DNA of 64,000 bases from Halomonas sp. I5-271120 (GTDB lineage Bacteria; Pseudomonadota; Gammaproteobacteria; Pseudomonadales; Halomonadaceae): positions 2,914,001-2,978,000 of the forward strand of contig NZ_CP130701.1 of NCBI RefSeq assembly GCF_030553075.1, read 5' to 3'. The notes under the pieces were generated by a model. It searched no databases and was not told the DNA's origin. It saw nothing but the letters and a program-made list of their open reading frames with translations. Shown here one piece after another: positions 45,654-57,884 of this stretch (within the stretch, counting starts at the first letter, position 1; every line of letters starts with the position of its first letter). The translations under genes and the position numbers were made by a program.

Positions 45654-47621
45654 ATGAACACAGATCATCCCGTTATCGATACTCGCCAGGCAGTCGCCAA
45701 TTTTGAGGCGACTCTTGAGCAGTTCAGGCAGGCCCGCACGACGGACCCCAAGGCCCCCAGCGGCGAGGTGCTGGAGTCGGCCAGAGTCGTCATGACGACG
45801 AGCGAGGGGCTGGATGCGCTGTACGCTCGCGTCTCTGACGTGGAGGCGGCGGGCGTCTTCGCCGGACGGGACTGGGCACAGCCTTCCATCCTGCAGCCGG
45901 TGTTGGCGGTGCGTTCATTGCGACAAAGCAGTGCCGAGATCACGGTCATTGAGGCGCTCAGTGAGCTTCGCCTGCTGGCGGTGGCATCAGGGGACTACTT
46001 TCATCCGGGTATTTCTGCCGAACAGGCCAGGAATTTCCTGACCCAGGTGATGGCCTTGAACCTGGACCTGTTGGCCGGGCAGATGAGCGAGGCGGACCGC
46101 GAGCGCCCTCAGGCGTTGGGCGCTATCGTACAGTCGCTGTATCAATACCTGCTGGTCTGGTTGGGCTACGAGAGCATTCTCGCCAGCTTGGTCGACGAAG
46201 TCGGACGTCTGTTGGTCCAGCGCCCGATCCAGACCGACAGCATCAAGGAAATGGTCAGCCAGATTGCCAAGTGCCTCTTTGACCCGGAGATCGAAACCGC
46301 CGGTACGGAGGGGGCTGCGCGCCTGGTCAGTGCACTCTTCGGTCCGACCCCGGGCTGCCGTGAAGATCCCGGCTTGACGGAGTATGCCGAACGCCTTTCG
46401 GCCATGGATCGGGTTGCCCTGGCCGACGAGGCTTGTGCCTTCGCGCGTGCGATGCATGAAACGGGGCTGGTATCGGCGTATCACGCCGTTTTCCTGCGTC
46501 ACCTGCGCGGCCAGTTTGACGATTTGATCCCCGAAGCCCTGGGGCTGAGCATGACGGGCACCGATGCCCTGCAATGCTACAGTGCGCTGGTGTACCGGCT
46601 GATTGATGAGGCGATTTTCCCTGAAACCACTCAGGCGGTGTATGGCCTTTTCATGCTGCTTGAACGCGGTGCCCTTTTTGCTTCACCGGTCGCCGCCGGG
46701 CTGTGGCGGCAAATTGAACTGAAGCTTTCCGTTGCGACTTCAGAAACCTTGATAGAGGTCTTTGGCGACGCACATCCACCCAGGGTCTACCTGCTTGCCG
46801 GCGTGCTGAGTATTCTGGGTCTGCCTCTGGGCGTCGGGCAGGGCAACAACCCCACCTGTCAGTCGGTGATCGGGCTATCCATGTGGGCTGATAATGACCC
46901 GGATTACCTGTTGCAGCTCGTGGCCTGGGCCGCCCGTGATGACGAGGTGCTCACGCGGTTCGAGGGCCAGCAGATCTCGTCCAAAGGGTTGGACTCCGGC
47001 CTTGCCAAGGAGCCCCCACTGGATGTCGATGCCGTATCCCTGATTCTGGTACCGCATCTCGACCGCCTCTACATGGAAATGGGGCGTCTTTGCGGTGTGA
47101 GGGACGATGACCTGCATCGCTGGATCAACCCGGAGTTCTACGGCTGGTGGGTGGGTCACGGCTTCCGTGTGGTGGTTAACATCGACACCGGTAAGATCGA
47201 CGACTATGAGGGGTTCATACGTCAGTTCTATGCCAGCTACCACCCCTATTACAACGGCAATATGCCGGTGATCCACCCCCAGCCGGCCGGCATCGCCGTC
47301 ACCGACAGCGGGGGGCGCTATGTGGGTCGACACGCCATCACGATCCTGCGCGTGGCGCTGGACGCCAAGGATGAGATGCGTGTCTATTTCTTCAATCCCA
47401 ACAACGACAGCGGCCAGGACTGGGGGCAGGGTATCGTCTGCGCGATTCAGGGCAACGATGAGCTCAACGGAGAGGCGTCACTTCCCATCGCCGAGTTTGC
47501 CTCGCGGCTCTACGTGTATCACCTGGACCCGCTGGAGCTCGGTGACATGGAAGCCGTTCCCGCGGGCGAGGTGGCCCGCGTCATGGAACTTGGGCGCACC
47601 AGTTGGGCGGTGAACGTTTAG
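45654..47621 (+). CDS. large orphan protein with papain-like catalytic triad
   Basis: A 655-aa protein without signal peptide or membrane helix; no family recognised overall. The N-terminal 380 residues are mainly helical and acidic. The C-terminal part has the order of a papain-like cysteine peptidase: Q396 and C402 in GQGNNPTCQSVIG (six residues apart as in papain), H560 in VGRHAITILRV and N581 in FFNPNNDSGQDWG. This suggests a peptidase or related thiol hydrolase, perhaps self-processing or an effector. The start could also be 45624 or 45549; 45654 has GGAAGG about 12 bases upstream. It is isolated between the ABC operon and holA. Confidence 0.8.
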   Translation: MNTDHPVIDTRQAVANFEATLEQFRQARTTDPKAPSGEVLESARVVMTTSEGLDALYARVSDVEAAGVFAGRDWAQPSILQPVLAVRSLRQSSAEITVIEALSELRLLAVASGDYFHPGISAEQARNFLTQVMALNLDLLAGQMSEADRERPQALGAIVQSLYQYLLVWLGYESILASLVDEVGRLLVQRPIQTDSIKEMVSQIAKCLFDPEIETAGTEGAARLVSALFGPTPGCREDPGLTEYAERLSAMDRVALADEACAFARAMHETGLVSAYHAVFLRHLRGQFDDLIPEALGLSMTGTDALQCYSALVYRLIDEAIFPETTQAVYGLFMLLERGALFASPVAAGLWRQIELKLSVATSETLIEVFGDAHPPRVYLLAGVLSILGLPLGVGQGNNPTCQSVIGLSMWADNDPDYLLQLVAWAARDDEVLTRFEGQQISSKGLDSGLAKEPPLDVDAVSLILVPHLDRLYMEMGRLCGVRDDDLHRWINPEFYGWWVGHGFRVVVNIDTGKIDDYEGFIRQFYASYHPYYNGNMPVIHPQPAGIAVTDSGGRYVGRHAITILRVALDAKDEMRVYFFNPNNDSGQDWGQGIVCAIQGNDELNGEASLPIAEFASRLYVYHLDPLELGDMEAVPAGEVARVMELGRTSWAVNV

Positions 47622-47705
47622 GTGATGGCGCTGCGGGCTGTGGCCCGCAGTGCATCACTTGGCGAGGCTTTCAGAACCCGCGATGAAGCTGAGGCATGAG
47701 CAGAA

Positions 47706-48764
47706 TCAGCCGACCTTGTAGGACTGCGGCGATTCCGCCAGCAGGCCGCGACCGCCGGCCAGGGTCAGTGCCAGGTCGTGGAGGCCGTCCCACAGTGGGA
47801 CGGCGCTGGCGCCCTTGATGGCCAAATCGAGGCGCTGAGAAAACATCAGCAGCTTGTGCAGACGCTTGACCGGCAGCCGGTTCAGGGCCTGCTGGTAGGC
47901 GGGACGTCGCTTGTCGAAGATCGGCGGTTTCTGGGCCTTGCAGGCGTGCTCGAAGCTCTGCCCCTGGTCAAGATGCTGGTAGAGCGAGAGCAGGATGCGC
48001 AGTTCACGGGTCAGCGCCCACAGCACGATGGGGGCCTCGAGGCCTTCACGCTGCAGGCTCTTGAGGATCCGTGAGGCGCGTTCGCGCTCGCCCCGCAGGC
48101 AGGCGTCACTCAGGGTGAAGACATCATAGCGAGCGCTATCTTCGACGCCCTGAGTGATCGATGCGACATCCAGTCGGGCGCCCCGAGGCATCAGCAGCGC
48201 GAGCTTCTGCAGTTCCTGATCAGCGGCCAGCAGATTGCCTTCGGTGCGCTCGCCGAGCAGACGGGCGGCCTCCATATCCATGCTGAGGCCATGGTGGCTG
48301 GCGCGATCGCGCATCCAGAAGCCGAGGCGCTGGTGATCCACCGGCCATACCGGTACGAAGAGCCCGGCCTTGTCCAATGCCTTGAACCACTTGCTCTGCT
48401 GCTGCCGGCGGTCGAGCTTGTCAGCCATGATCAAGAGCACGTTGTCGCTGCCCTTCATCTGCTCGGCGTAGGCTTCCAGAGCCTTGCCGCCTTCCTGGCC
48501 GGGCGCCTGGTTCCCCAGGCGCAGCTCGATGAGTTTCGACGAGGCGAACAGCGACAGACTGGCGGCGGACTCGGTAAGCCGCCCCCACTGGAAGCCGTTC
48601 TCGACGTGCAGCACCTCGCGTTCCTCGATGCCGGCATTACGGGCGGCAGCGCGCACCGCGTCGCAGGCTTCCATATGGATCAGGGGTTCGTCGCCGGCGA
48701 CGATCACCACCGGCGGCAGGCCCTTGGCGAGCGCCGGGGGGAGCTTGTCGGGAAATACCTTCAT
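47706..48764 (-). CDS. holA: DNA polymerase III subunit delta
   Basis: Clamp-loader subunit that opens the beta ring. The 352 aa follow the HolA layout: an N-terminal AAA+-like domain starting MKVFPDKLPPALAKGLPPVV and VIVAGDEPLIHMEACDAVR, the DNVLLIMADKLDRRQQQSKW segment, and a C-terminal helical collar from about residue 215. It lies 17 bases after lptE on the same strand; the leuS-lptE-holA order is the standard gammaproteobacterial one. Confidence 0.95.
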   Translation of the reverse strand: MKVFPDKLPPALAKGLPPVVIVAGDEPLIHMEACDAVRAAARNAGIEEREVLHVENGFQWGRLTESAASLSLFASSKLIELRLGNQAPGQEGGKALEAYAEQMKGSDNVLLIMADKLDRRQQQSKWFKALDKAGLFVPVWPVDHQRLGFWMRDRASHHGLSMDMEAARLLGERTEGNLLAADQELQKLALLMPRGARLDVASITQGVEDSARYDVFTLSDACLRGERERASRILKSLQREGLEAPIVLWALTRELRILLSLYQHLDQGQSFEHACKAQKPPIFDKRRPAYQQALNRLPVKRLHKLLMFSQRLDLAIKGASAVPLWDGLHDLALTLAGGRGLLAESPQSYKVG

Positions 48765-48781
48765 ACGGCCATACGGCTCCG

Positions 48782-49297
48782 TTATTGCTCGGCCAGTGGC
48801 CGCAGCCGCTCAAGGAGCTGGCGAGCGGCGGCCTCGCGTAGACTCTTCCTAGCGGCACGACGCGCATCATCCTGGGCCAGCAGGTCGTTGTCGTTGACGC
48901 TGATGCGCTCGCTGACCTCGAGGGTCTGCTGGTCGAGCAGGTAGGCATCGTCGGCCTGGCGCTGCACCGAGAAGGGCGCCGTCAGGGTCAGGTCGATGTC
49001 GCGACTGCCGGCGCCGGCCATGCCTCGGTTGGTCTCGCTGATGGTCGCGCGCCCCAGGTTGAGGCGCAGGGCGGCCTGATCGTCGACCTGGGTTCCGGCA
49101 CGGGTTAGGGCCTCGCGCACCACGGGGGCAAGGTCGTCATTGGCGCCGGCCAGGGCCAGCGCTTTCAGGGCAGGGATGGACTCACCGTAGCCCCGCAGTT
49201 GAAAGCCACAGCCGCTGAGGCCAAGCCCCAGCGTACTCACGGCGGCCGCGCCCACGGCGACCTTTAGACCCTGCTTCAGAAAGCGGCGGCGTTGCAT
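48782..49297 (-). CDS. lptE: LPS-assembly lipoprotein LptE
   Basis: A 171-aa outer-membrane lipoprotein that plugs the LptD barrel for LPS export. The lipobox LGLSGC is followed by the family hallmark GFQLRGYGESIPAL; the C-terminal RRAARKSLREAAARQLLERL is typical. The signal peptide is odd: MQRRRFLKQGLK has an RRxFLK motif as in Tat substrates, followed by a weakly hydrophobic segment. The frame stays open upstream to 49762, but that part is antisense to nothing known and crosses leuS, so 49297 is the start. Confidence 0.94.
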   Translation of the reverse strand: MQRRRFLKQGLKVAVGAAAVSTLGLGLSGCGFQLRGYGESIPALKALALAGANDDLAPVVREALTRAGTQVDDQAALRLNLGRATISETNRGMAGAGSRDIDLTLTAPFSVQRQADDAYLLDQQTLEVSERISVNDNDLLAQDDARRAARKSLREAAARQLLERLRPLAEQ

Positions 49298-49330
49298 GAT
49301 CGATTCCCTCGTGTGCTTGACCGGCTGATC

Positions 49331-52001
<2,671 letters not shown>

Positions 52002-52189
52002 TTACCTTGTAGCGTCGGTGGCGAAAAGCAGAGGACTTTCCCATGCGATCGAGAAGCAAAAGGCTTGATGGCACGGGAAGATAGCGTCTAAATGGGGACC
52101 AAGCATACCGCAGCGGGGCCTGAGCAGGTAGGGGCCTCGCACTTGGCCAGAGTATGGCCAGATCAAGGAAGGTTTCAAAGGAGGCTCAG

Positions 52190-52714
52190 ATGAGCGATCA
52201 GGACAAGCATTCAGACCATCGCCTGCGTGAGGGCTATGAACGTCTGCTGGGACGGCTTCAGGATGGCGCCAATGAGCTGTCGTGGGAAAACCTGCAGAAG
52301 GATCTCGACGATGCAGTGGAGTTCGAGGCGGAGGTCGAGGACTACACCCGCGACGAGCTGTCACTGCTGCGCGCCTGGGTCGAGCGCGACCTGAAGGACA
52401 TGCGTCACTATCTCGCCGCCGGCGGTGAAGGTGTGGCCAGCTGGCTGGGTATCGATCTCGATGTGCTGTCGCGGCATATCCGTGAGGCACTGTTCTCGAT
52501 CGCCGACCGTACCGTGATCGATCGGGCGCACTTCGAGGACGACCTGGAGGCGGCCCGCGCCGACTACTGTGAGGGCGAGATGATCGCCCCCGGTCTATTG
52601 AGCTGCGTGCACTGCAGCGCCGAGTTCACACTTGGCGAGGTGGCCCGCCTCGAGCCATGTCATCAGTGCGGGCATCGCTATTTCGCGCGAGGGCCTCAGG
52701 TCGCCAGCCAGTAG
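52190..52714 (+). CDS. zinc-ribbon protein of the DUF1451 (YbeL) family
   Basis: A 174-aa soluble protein. The N-terminal three quarters are helical and acidic (RDELSLLRAWVERDLKDMRH), and the C terminus is a zinc ribbon with C-x2-C pairs in LLSCVHCSAEF and EPCHQCGHRYF. The function is unknown. It lies divergent to leuS as ybeL does in E. coli, which supports the identity. Start 52190 has GGAGG 5-6 bases upstream. Confidence 0.92.
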   Translation: MSDQDKHSDHRLREGYERLLGRLQDGANELSWENLQKDLDDAVEFEAEVEDYTRDELSLLRAWVERDLKDMRHYLAAGGEGVASWLGIDLDVLSRHIREALFSIADRTVIDRAHFEDDLEAARADYCEGEMIAPGLLSCVHCSAEFTLGEVARLEPCHQCGHRYFARGPQVASQ

Positions 52715-52820
52715 CTCGCTGGCTGTCTTCGGCGCTTTGCCCACGACCTTTCTGTTGCCCGCCCAGGCGAGCTGAGGTCTTGTCGGTGCCCGCCTGGTGA
52801 GTCAGCAACTGGCTGCCCAC

Positions 52821-54182
52821 TCAACTCAGGGTGGCCAGTATCCCAATCGCCAGGCAGACCCCCAGCGACATAACCAGGGCATAGACCAGGTTGTGTCGCA
52901 TCATCATCCCGCCGCTGGTGCCATAGCGGCCCTGTAACGACAGATTGATCCCCGATAACGGCCCGATGGCGGCGCCCACCGCCCAGGAGGTCAGCGCCAC
53001 CACGCCTAGCAGGGGCTGGGTGGCACTTTCCAGGTTCAACACCGAGGCCAGCGTCGAAATTCCGATGATCGGGTGCAGGCCGATCACGGCGCTGGCGACG
53101 ATGGCCAGGTAGCTGAGCATGGCTTCCCCCGCCCCGAAGTGTTCGAACAGCACCCACTGGCCGCCGGTGACCGCATCGATGAAGGTCGAGAGCCCCTGGG
53201 TGAAGAGTCCCGCTGCCAGGAATAGCGAGATTTCGCCGCGCATCGCCGGCAGCCGCTCCCGGGTATGCTGCACCATTCGCTTCGAGGTAAAGGTCAGGCC
53301 GCGGGGCAGGTTGGCGGCAAGCGCCGTGGCCGGCAGCAGAAAGGTGATGATGCTGACGATGGAAAGCCCAGGCGTAAGGCCATAGTGAAAGCCCAGCACC
53401 AGCACCGCCAGGCCCACTGGCATCAGCAGGTTGCGCGGGGAAAGCGAGACGCCCGCGACATCGTCAAGATCGAAGCGTCGCGCCAGTTCTAGGCGCGTCA
53501 GCACGCCGGAGAGTGCAGCCAGTGGCACGCCGGCGGCGAGCACGACGGCAAAGTCGAGCTCGGGCGCCAGGCCCATGGCCACGCCCATGGCGGCGAAGAA
53601 CGGCGACCAGAGTGCTGCGCTCGAGAGCCCGCGGTTGAGTGTCAGCAGTTGAGGCAGGCGCAGGCCGTCGGCGCGCTTGAGCTGATCGCCGATCAGAAAG
53701 ACCGAGGATAGATTCAGGATCGCGCCGAGCAGGTGGACGCTCAGCCAGGTGGTGATTACGCCTCGCCCACCGAGTATCTGGGTGCCGGGCGACGGCGGGG
53801 CGCGGTTGATCAGGCCGATGAAGCTGACCCCCACTAGCATGGCGACCACGAAGGTATTGCCGTCCAGCACCTGGCTCCAGGCAAGCGCTTCGCCATAGAC
53901 GGTTCGGCTGATTACCAGCAGCGCCGCGCCGATCGCCGCCAGCGCCCCGACCTGGCGACGGTTGCGGGTGGGCATGTCGCCCCACAGCAGGGTCATTGCC
54001 AGCCAGAAGGCGATCCCGACCAGCGGCGCCACTACGGCGATGCCGGCCAGGCGCGCGATTTGCAACGCCAGGCCGAGAGCAATCACCAGGCCTGCCAATC
54101 GCTGCCGCCCGCTAATCTTGGCAGGAGTGGAGGCAGACGGGCGGTTAGCGTCCGCTGAAGGCGACGGCGAGTGAGGCGGCAT
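52821..54182 (-). CDS. multi-pass membrane protein, permease-like
   Basis: About 453 aa with roughly eleven predicted membrane helices. A Ser/Pro-rich cytoplasmic N terminus (about 30 residues) is followed by GLVIALGLALQIARLAGIAV. Internal features are LNRGLSSAALWSPFFAAMGV and, in the second half, IVASAVIGLHPIIGISTLAS; the repeated halves resemble ion-transporter-superfamily anion carriers, but no family can be named safely. Start 54182 or 54200. Stands alone between the ybeL-type gene and the LysR gene. Confidence 0.8.
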   Translation of the reverse strand: MPPHSPSPSADANRPSASTPAKISGRQRLAGLVIALGLALQIARLAGIAVVAPLVGIAFWLAMTLLWGDMPTRNRRQVGALAAIGAALLVISRTVYGEALAWSQVLDGNTFVVAMLVGVSFIGLINRAPPSPGTQILGGRGVITTWLSVHLLGAILNLSSVFLIGDQLKRADGLRLPQLLTLNRGLSSAALWSPFFAAMGVAMGLAPELDFAVVLAAGVPLAALSGVLTRLELARRFDLDDVAGVSLSPRNLLMPVGLAVLVLGFHYGLTPGLSIVSIITFLLPATALAANLPRGLTFTSKRMVQHTRERLPAMRGEISLFLAAGLFTQGLSTFIDAVTGGQWVLFEHFGAGEAMLSYLAIVASAVIGLHPIIGISTLASVLNLESATQPLLGVVALTSWAVGAAIGPLSGINLSLQGRYGTSGGMMMRHNLVYALVMSLGVCLAIGILATLS

Positions 54183-54278
54183 GGGCGATAATCCGGGCAA
54201 AAAATAGCATGCTAGGCAAATCGAGGGGGCCGGGCAAGCCGGGCGATCTGGTCAAGCAGACGGCGGGGTTATGAGCCG

Positions 54279-55202
54279 TCAAGCCTTAGAGGGTGGCAGC
54301 GCCCACTGGCGGGCCTCGGGCGTGCGTGCCGCCTCGAGCAGGTCGATCATCGCCCGGGTGGCGTTGGAGAGCGTGCGATTGCGATGCACCAGGTAGCCCA
54401 GCGGCCGCTCGATGGGGTGGTGGTCGATCGGCAGGATGTGCAGGCCCTCGTCGATCATGCTCTCTGGCAGCACGCTCCAGCCCAGCCCGATCGAGGCCAT
54501 CATTTTCAGCGTCTCCAGATAGTTGGTCGATAGCCCCACCTTCACGCTCAGCTCCTCGCGGGAAAAGGTCTCCAGCACGATGCCGCGGGTGAAGGTCAAT
54601 GGGCCCGGCAATACCGCGGGATGAGCGGCCAGTGCCGACATGGAGAGCCGCTCATGGCGTGCCGCGTGCTGGGCAAGAGGGTGGTCATTGCCACAGACGA
54701 AGCGCAGCCGGTCGATCCATACCGGGACCACCGTCAGCTGCGGGTCGGGTACCGGCGCTAGGGTAACCACGGCGATCTCCAGGGCACCGTCGAGCACGCC
54801 CTGGTAGGCCTGCTCGGAATCGAGGAAGCGCAGGTCCAGATTGGCGGCAGGATGGTCGTGCGTGAAAGCCTTGAGCAGGGGCGGCAGCCGGTGCAGGCCG
54901 ACATGGTGGCTGGTGGCGAGCGTCAGGCTGCCGGCCACGTCGCCTGCAAGGTTCGACAGCGCCCGGCGGCTGTCGTCGACCATCAGCAGAATCTGGCGAG
55001 CGCGGGGCAGCAGCAGGGCGCCGGCCTCGGTCAGGGTGACCCGGCGGCCGATACGATCGAAGAGCCGCGAGCCCACTTGATCCTCAAGAGTGGCGATGCG
55101 CTTGCTGACCGCGGGTTGCGTCAGGTGCAGCTGGTCTCCGGCCAGCGAAAAGGAGCCACAGTCGGTGACGGCCAGGAAGGCCTGCAGGCTTTGGGTGTCC
55201 AT
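54279..55202 (-). CDS. LysR-family regulator divergent from leuC
   Basis: A 307-aa LTTR. The HTH region reads MDTQSLQAFLAVTDCGSFSL, then QLHLTQPAVSKRIATLEDQV; the effector domain runs from about residue 90. It is divergent from leuCDB with a 374-base gap that contains a perfect 7-1-7 palindrome of LTTR type, so it may regulate leucine genes or itself. Start 55202 is chosen because the upstream 17 residues are not family-like. Confidence 0.93.
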   Translation of the reverse strand: MDTQSLQAFLAVTDCGSFSLAGDQLHLTQPAVSKRIATLEDQVGSRLFDRIGRRVTLTEAGALLLPRARQILLMVDDSRRALSNLAGDVAGSLTLATSHHVGLHRLPPLLKAFTHDHPAANLDLRFLDSEQAYQGVLDGALEIAVVTLAPVPDPQLTVVPVWIDRLRFVCGNDHPLAQHAARHERLSMSALAAHPAVLPGPLTFTRGIVLETFSREELSVKVGLSTNYLETLKMMASIGLGWSVLPESMIDEGLHILPIDHHPIERPLGYLVHRNRTLSNATRAMIDLLEAARTPEARQWALPPSKA

Positions 55203-55362
55203 GGTCGTCTCCTCGTGAGCTAGCAGTGATGGCGCCTGAAGCGGAACTTGCATCGAGACCTGGCTCTTGGACAGGGGCCTGGGTCAGGGCCTGAAGTCAG
55301 GTTCAGGGAAAGGTTTAGGGACAGACAGGCCCTTCGTGCCTCATCGTCGTGCCGTTTAGCCT

Positions 55363-55398
55363 CATGGTTGTGCGCATGGTTGTGCACATGGTTGTGCA
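55363..55398. repeat. three 12-bp tandem repeats
   Basis: CATGGTTGTGCG followed by CATGGTTGTGCA twice; one base differs between units. Confidence 0.85.
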
Positions 55399-55427
55399 GG
55401 GAGGCGTCTCAGTCGCTATGTATTCTA

Positions 55428-55442
55428 ATATGGAATCCATAT
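55428..55442. promoter_or_regulatory. candidate LysR-type operator upstream of leuC
   Basis: ATATGGA-A-TCCATAT is a perfect inverted repeat containing T-N11-A, the LTTR recognition format, in the gap between a LysR gene and leuC. Confidence 0.6.
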
Positions 55443-55576
55443 CATAAATAACATGAATTGCTTTTATGTGTAGTGCCCCCTAACCTCGGGGTCATGGCAA
55501 CGACACCTTAGACGCCAGTGGCGCTAGGTGCGGCGAGATCAATCAGAGGGCGAACACAGCCCCGTGGAGGAGAGAC

Positions 55577-57016
55577 ATGGCAGGCCAGACGCTTTATGAC
55601 AAGCTGTGGTCACAGCACCTGGTGAAGGAGCGCGATGATGGCACCGCGCTGATCTACATCGATCGTCAGCTGCTGCACGAAGTGACCTCGCCCCAGGCAT
55701 TCGAGGGGCTGCGTCTGGCCAAGCGTCAGCCGTGGCGCCTGGATGCTAACCTCGCCACCCCCGATCACAACGTGCCGACCACGGTGATCGAGCGCGCCGA
55801 GGGCAATGCCGGCATCAAGGATCCGGTATCGCTGATCCAGGTACAGACCCTGGATGACAACTGCGAATCCTTTGGCATCGAGGAATTTCGCATCAATGAC
55901 GCTCGCCAGGGCATCGTGCACGTGGTCGGTCCGGAGCAGGGCGCGACACTGCCGGGCATGACGGTAGTCTGCGGCGACTCGCACACCGCGACGCATGGGG
56001 CCTTTGCGGCCCTTGCCCACGGCATTGGCACCTCCGAGGTCGAGCACGTGCTGGCCACCCAGTGCCTGCTGGCCCAGAAAATGAAAAACATGCAGGTGCG
56101 GGTCGAAGGTTCGCTCGGCACCGGCGTGACCGCCAAGGACGTGGTGCTGGCGATCATTGGTCGCATCGGCACTGCCGGTGGCACCGGCTATGCCATCGAG
56201 TTTGCCGGCAGCGCGATGCGCGAGCTGTCGATGGAGGGCCGCATGACGGTCTGCAACATGGCCATCGAAGCGGGCGCTCGGGTCGGTTTGATCGGCGTCG
56301 ACGACACCACCATCGACTATTTGCGCGAGCGCCCCTTCGCTCCCCGTGGCGAGCAGTGGGAGGCCGCCGTCGCCGACTGGCGCGAGCTGGTCTCCGACGC
56401 CGATGCCGCCTTCGACAAGGTGGTCGAGATTCGCGCCGAGGACATCGAACCTCAGGTCAGCTGGGGCACCAGCCCCGAGATGGTTACCGGCATCTCCGGC
56501 CAGGTCCCCGATCCCGCCGAGTCCGCCGATGATACCGTCAAGGGCAGCTACAGCCGGGCACTGGAATACATGGGGCTCGCGGCCAAGCAAAAGATCACCG
56601 ATATCCGCCTCGACAAGGTGTTCATCGGTTCTTGCACCAATTCGCGGATCGAAGACCTGCGTGCGGCGGCCAAGGTCGCCAAGGGTCGCAAGGTCGCCGA
56701 TTCCATCATGCTTGCCATGGTGGTGCCGGGCTCCGGGCTGGTGAAGCGTCAGGCCGAAGCCGAGGGGCTCGACAAGATCTTCACCGAGGCGGGCTTCGAG
56801 TGGCGCGAGCCGGGCTGTTCGATGTGTCTGGCCATGAATGCTGACAAGCTCGGTGCCGGCGAGCACTGTGCCTCGACCTCGAATCGCAACTTCGAGGGTC
56901 GCCAGGGCTTCGGCGGACGTACTCACCTGGTCAGTCCGGCGATGGCGGCCGCCGCGGCGATTGCCGGCCATTTCGTCGATGTTCGCCAGTTCGACACCCA
57001 GCCCCAGGAGGCCTGA
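55577..57016 (+). CDS. leuC: 3-isopropylmalate dehydratase large subunit
   Basis: Aconitase-family large subunit, 479 aa; with LeuD it isomerises 2-isopropylmalate to 3-isopropylmalate in leucine synthesis. Its [4Fe-4S] ligands are C353 in [11 protein letters not shown] and C414 and C417 in GCSMCLAMN. The family opening [16 protein letters not shown] is intact. GGAGGAGAG lies directly upstream. leuD follows three bases after the stop. Confidence 0.97.
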   Translation: MAGQTLYDKLWSQHLVKERDDGTALIYIDRQLLHEVTSPQAFEGLRLAKRQPWRLDANLATPDHNVPTTVIERAEGNAGIKDPVSLIQVQTLDDNCESFGIEEFRINDARQGIVHVVGPEQGATLPGMTVVCGDSHTATHGAFAALAHGIGTSEVEHVLATQCLLAQKMKNMQVRVEGSLGTGVTAKDVVLAIIGRIGTAGGTGYAIEFAGSAMRELSMEGRMTVCNMAIEAGARVGLIGVDDTTIDYLRERPFAPRGEQWEAAVADWRELVSDADAAFDKVVEIRAEDIEPQVSWGTSPEMVTGISGQVPDPAESADDTVKGSYSRALEYMGLAAKQKITDIRLDKVFIGSCTNSRIEDLRAAAKVAKGRKVADSIMLAMVVPGSGLVKRQAEAEGLDKIFTEAGFEWREPGCSMCLAMNADKLGAGEHCASTSNRNFEGRQGFGGRTHLVSPAMAAAAAIAGHFVDVRQFDTQPQEA

Positions 57017-57019
57017 ACC

Positions 57020-57673
57020 ATGCACAAGTTTGAACGTCAGCAGGGCCTGGTGGCACCGCTCGACCGGGCCAACGTCGATACCGACCTGATCATTCCCAAG
57101 CAGTTTCTGAAGTCGATCAAGCGCACCGGTTTTGGCGTCAACCTGTTTGATGCCCTGCGCTATCTGGATGAGGGGTACCCGGGCCAGGATGCGTCGCAGC
57201 GTCCGCTCAACCCCGATTTCGTGCTCAATCAGCCACGCTATGAGGGCGCCAGCGTGCTGCTGGCCCGGCGCAACTTTGGCTGTGGCAGCTCCCGCGAACA
57301 CGCGCCCTGGGCACTTGAGGACTTCGGCTTTCGCGTGGTCATCGCGCCGAGCTTCGCCGACATCTTCTACAACAACGCCTTCAAGAACGGCATCCTGCTG
57401 GTAACGCTCGAAGAGGACGTCATCGAGCGGCTGTTCAAGGAGGTCGAGGCCAATGAAGGCTACCGTCTGGACGTCGATCTCGAGAACCAGCGTGTGACCA
57501 CGCCGGCCGGCGAAATTCTCGAGTTCGACGTCGATGCCTTCCGCAAGCACTGCCTGCTCAACGGCCTCGATGACATCGGTATCACCCTGCAGGACGAAGA
57601 CGCTATTCACGACTTTGAGACCAAGCATCGGGCTGCACGGCCTTGGCTGTTCCGCGAGCCAGCCAAGGCCTGA
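57020..57673 (+). CDS. leuD: 3-isopropylmalate dehydratase small subunit
   Basis: Swivelling domain of isopropylmalate isomerase, 217 aa. The marks are [19 protein letters not shown] and [15 protein letters not shown], the loop that closes on substrate. Co-transcribed and probably translationally coupled with leuC. A 13-bp hairpin follows 10 bases after the stop, before leuB. Confidence 0.97.
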   Translation: MHKFERQQGLVAPLDRANVDTDLIIPKQFLKSIKRTGFGVNLFDALRYLDEGYPGQDASQRPLNPDFVLNQPRYEGASVLLARRNFGCGSSREHAPWALEDFGFRVVIAPSFADIFYNNAFKNGILLVTLEEDVIERLFKEVEANEGYRLDVDLENQRVTTPAGEILEFDVDAFRKHCLLNGLDDIGITLQDEDAIHDFETKHRAARPWLFREPAKA

Positions 57674-57682
57674 TAGCGAACC

Positions 57683-57713
57683 GGCCCCACTGATGTCTGC
57701 CATCGGTGGGGCC
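57683..57713 (+). terminator. hairpin between leuD and leuB
   Basis: GGCCCCACTGATG pairs with CATCGGTGGGGCC (one G-U) around TCTGC. No T-run follows, so it may be an attenuator, a processing site or a leaky terminator that lowers leuB relative to leuCD. Confidence 0.55.
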
Positions 57714-57884
57714 AACCTTCCAGCCTCAACGCTGGACACTGAAGAAAAGGGATGCCCTTAGGGGGCGAACGCGCAGGGAAGCGCCATCTTCTTTTTCGTC
57801 AGGCGGGCTCGCCTAGCCTGGCGGTTCAATCATCGAACGACCGGGTCCGCTGCGCGGGCCCGATTGCTAAGAGAGCCACAGCAC

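Larger units (their letters stand above)
55203..55576. other. divergent regulatory region of the LysR gene and leuC
   Basis: Contains low-complexity CAGGGCCTGAAG-like steps (about 55260-55325), three 12-bp repeats (55363-55398), the palindrome at 55428-55442 and an AT-rich stretch to 55475, where the leuC promoter is expected. No Leu-codon-rich leader peptide was recognised. A GTGGAGGAGAG ribosome site ends the region. Confidence 0.5.

Noticed and set aside
55610..57739. 709-codon minus-strand frame opposite leuCD
   Set aside because: Antisense shadow; the plus strand encodes unmistakable LeuC and LeuD.
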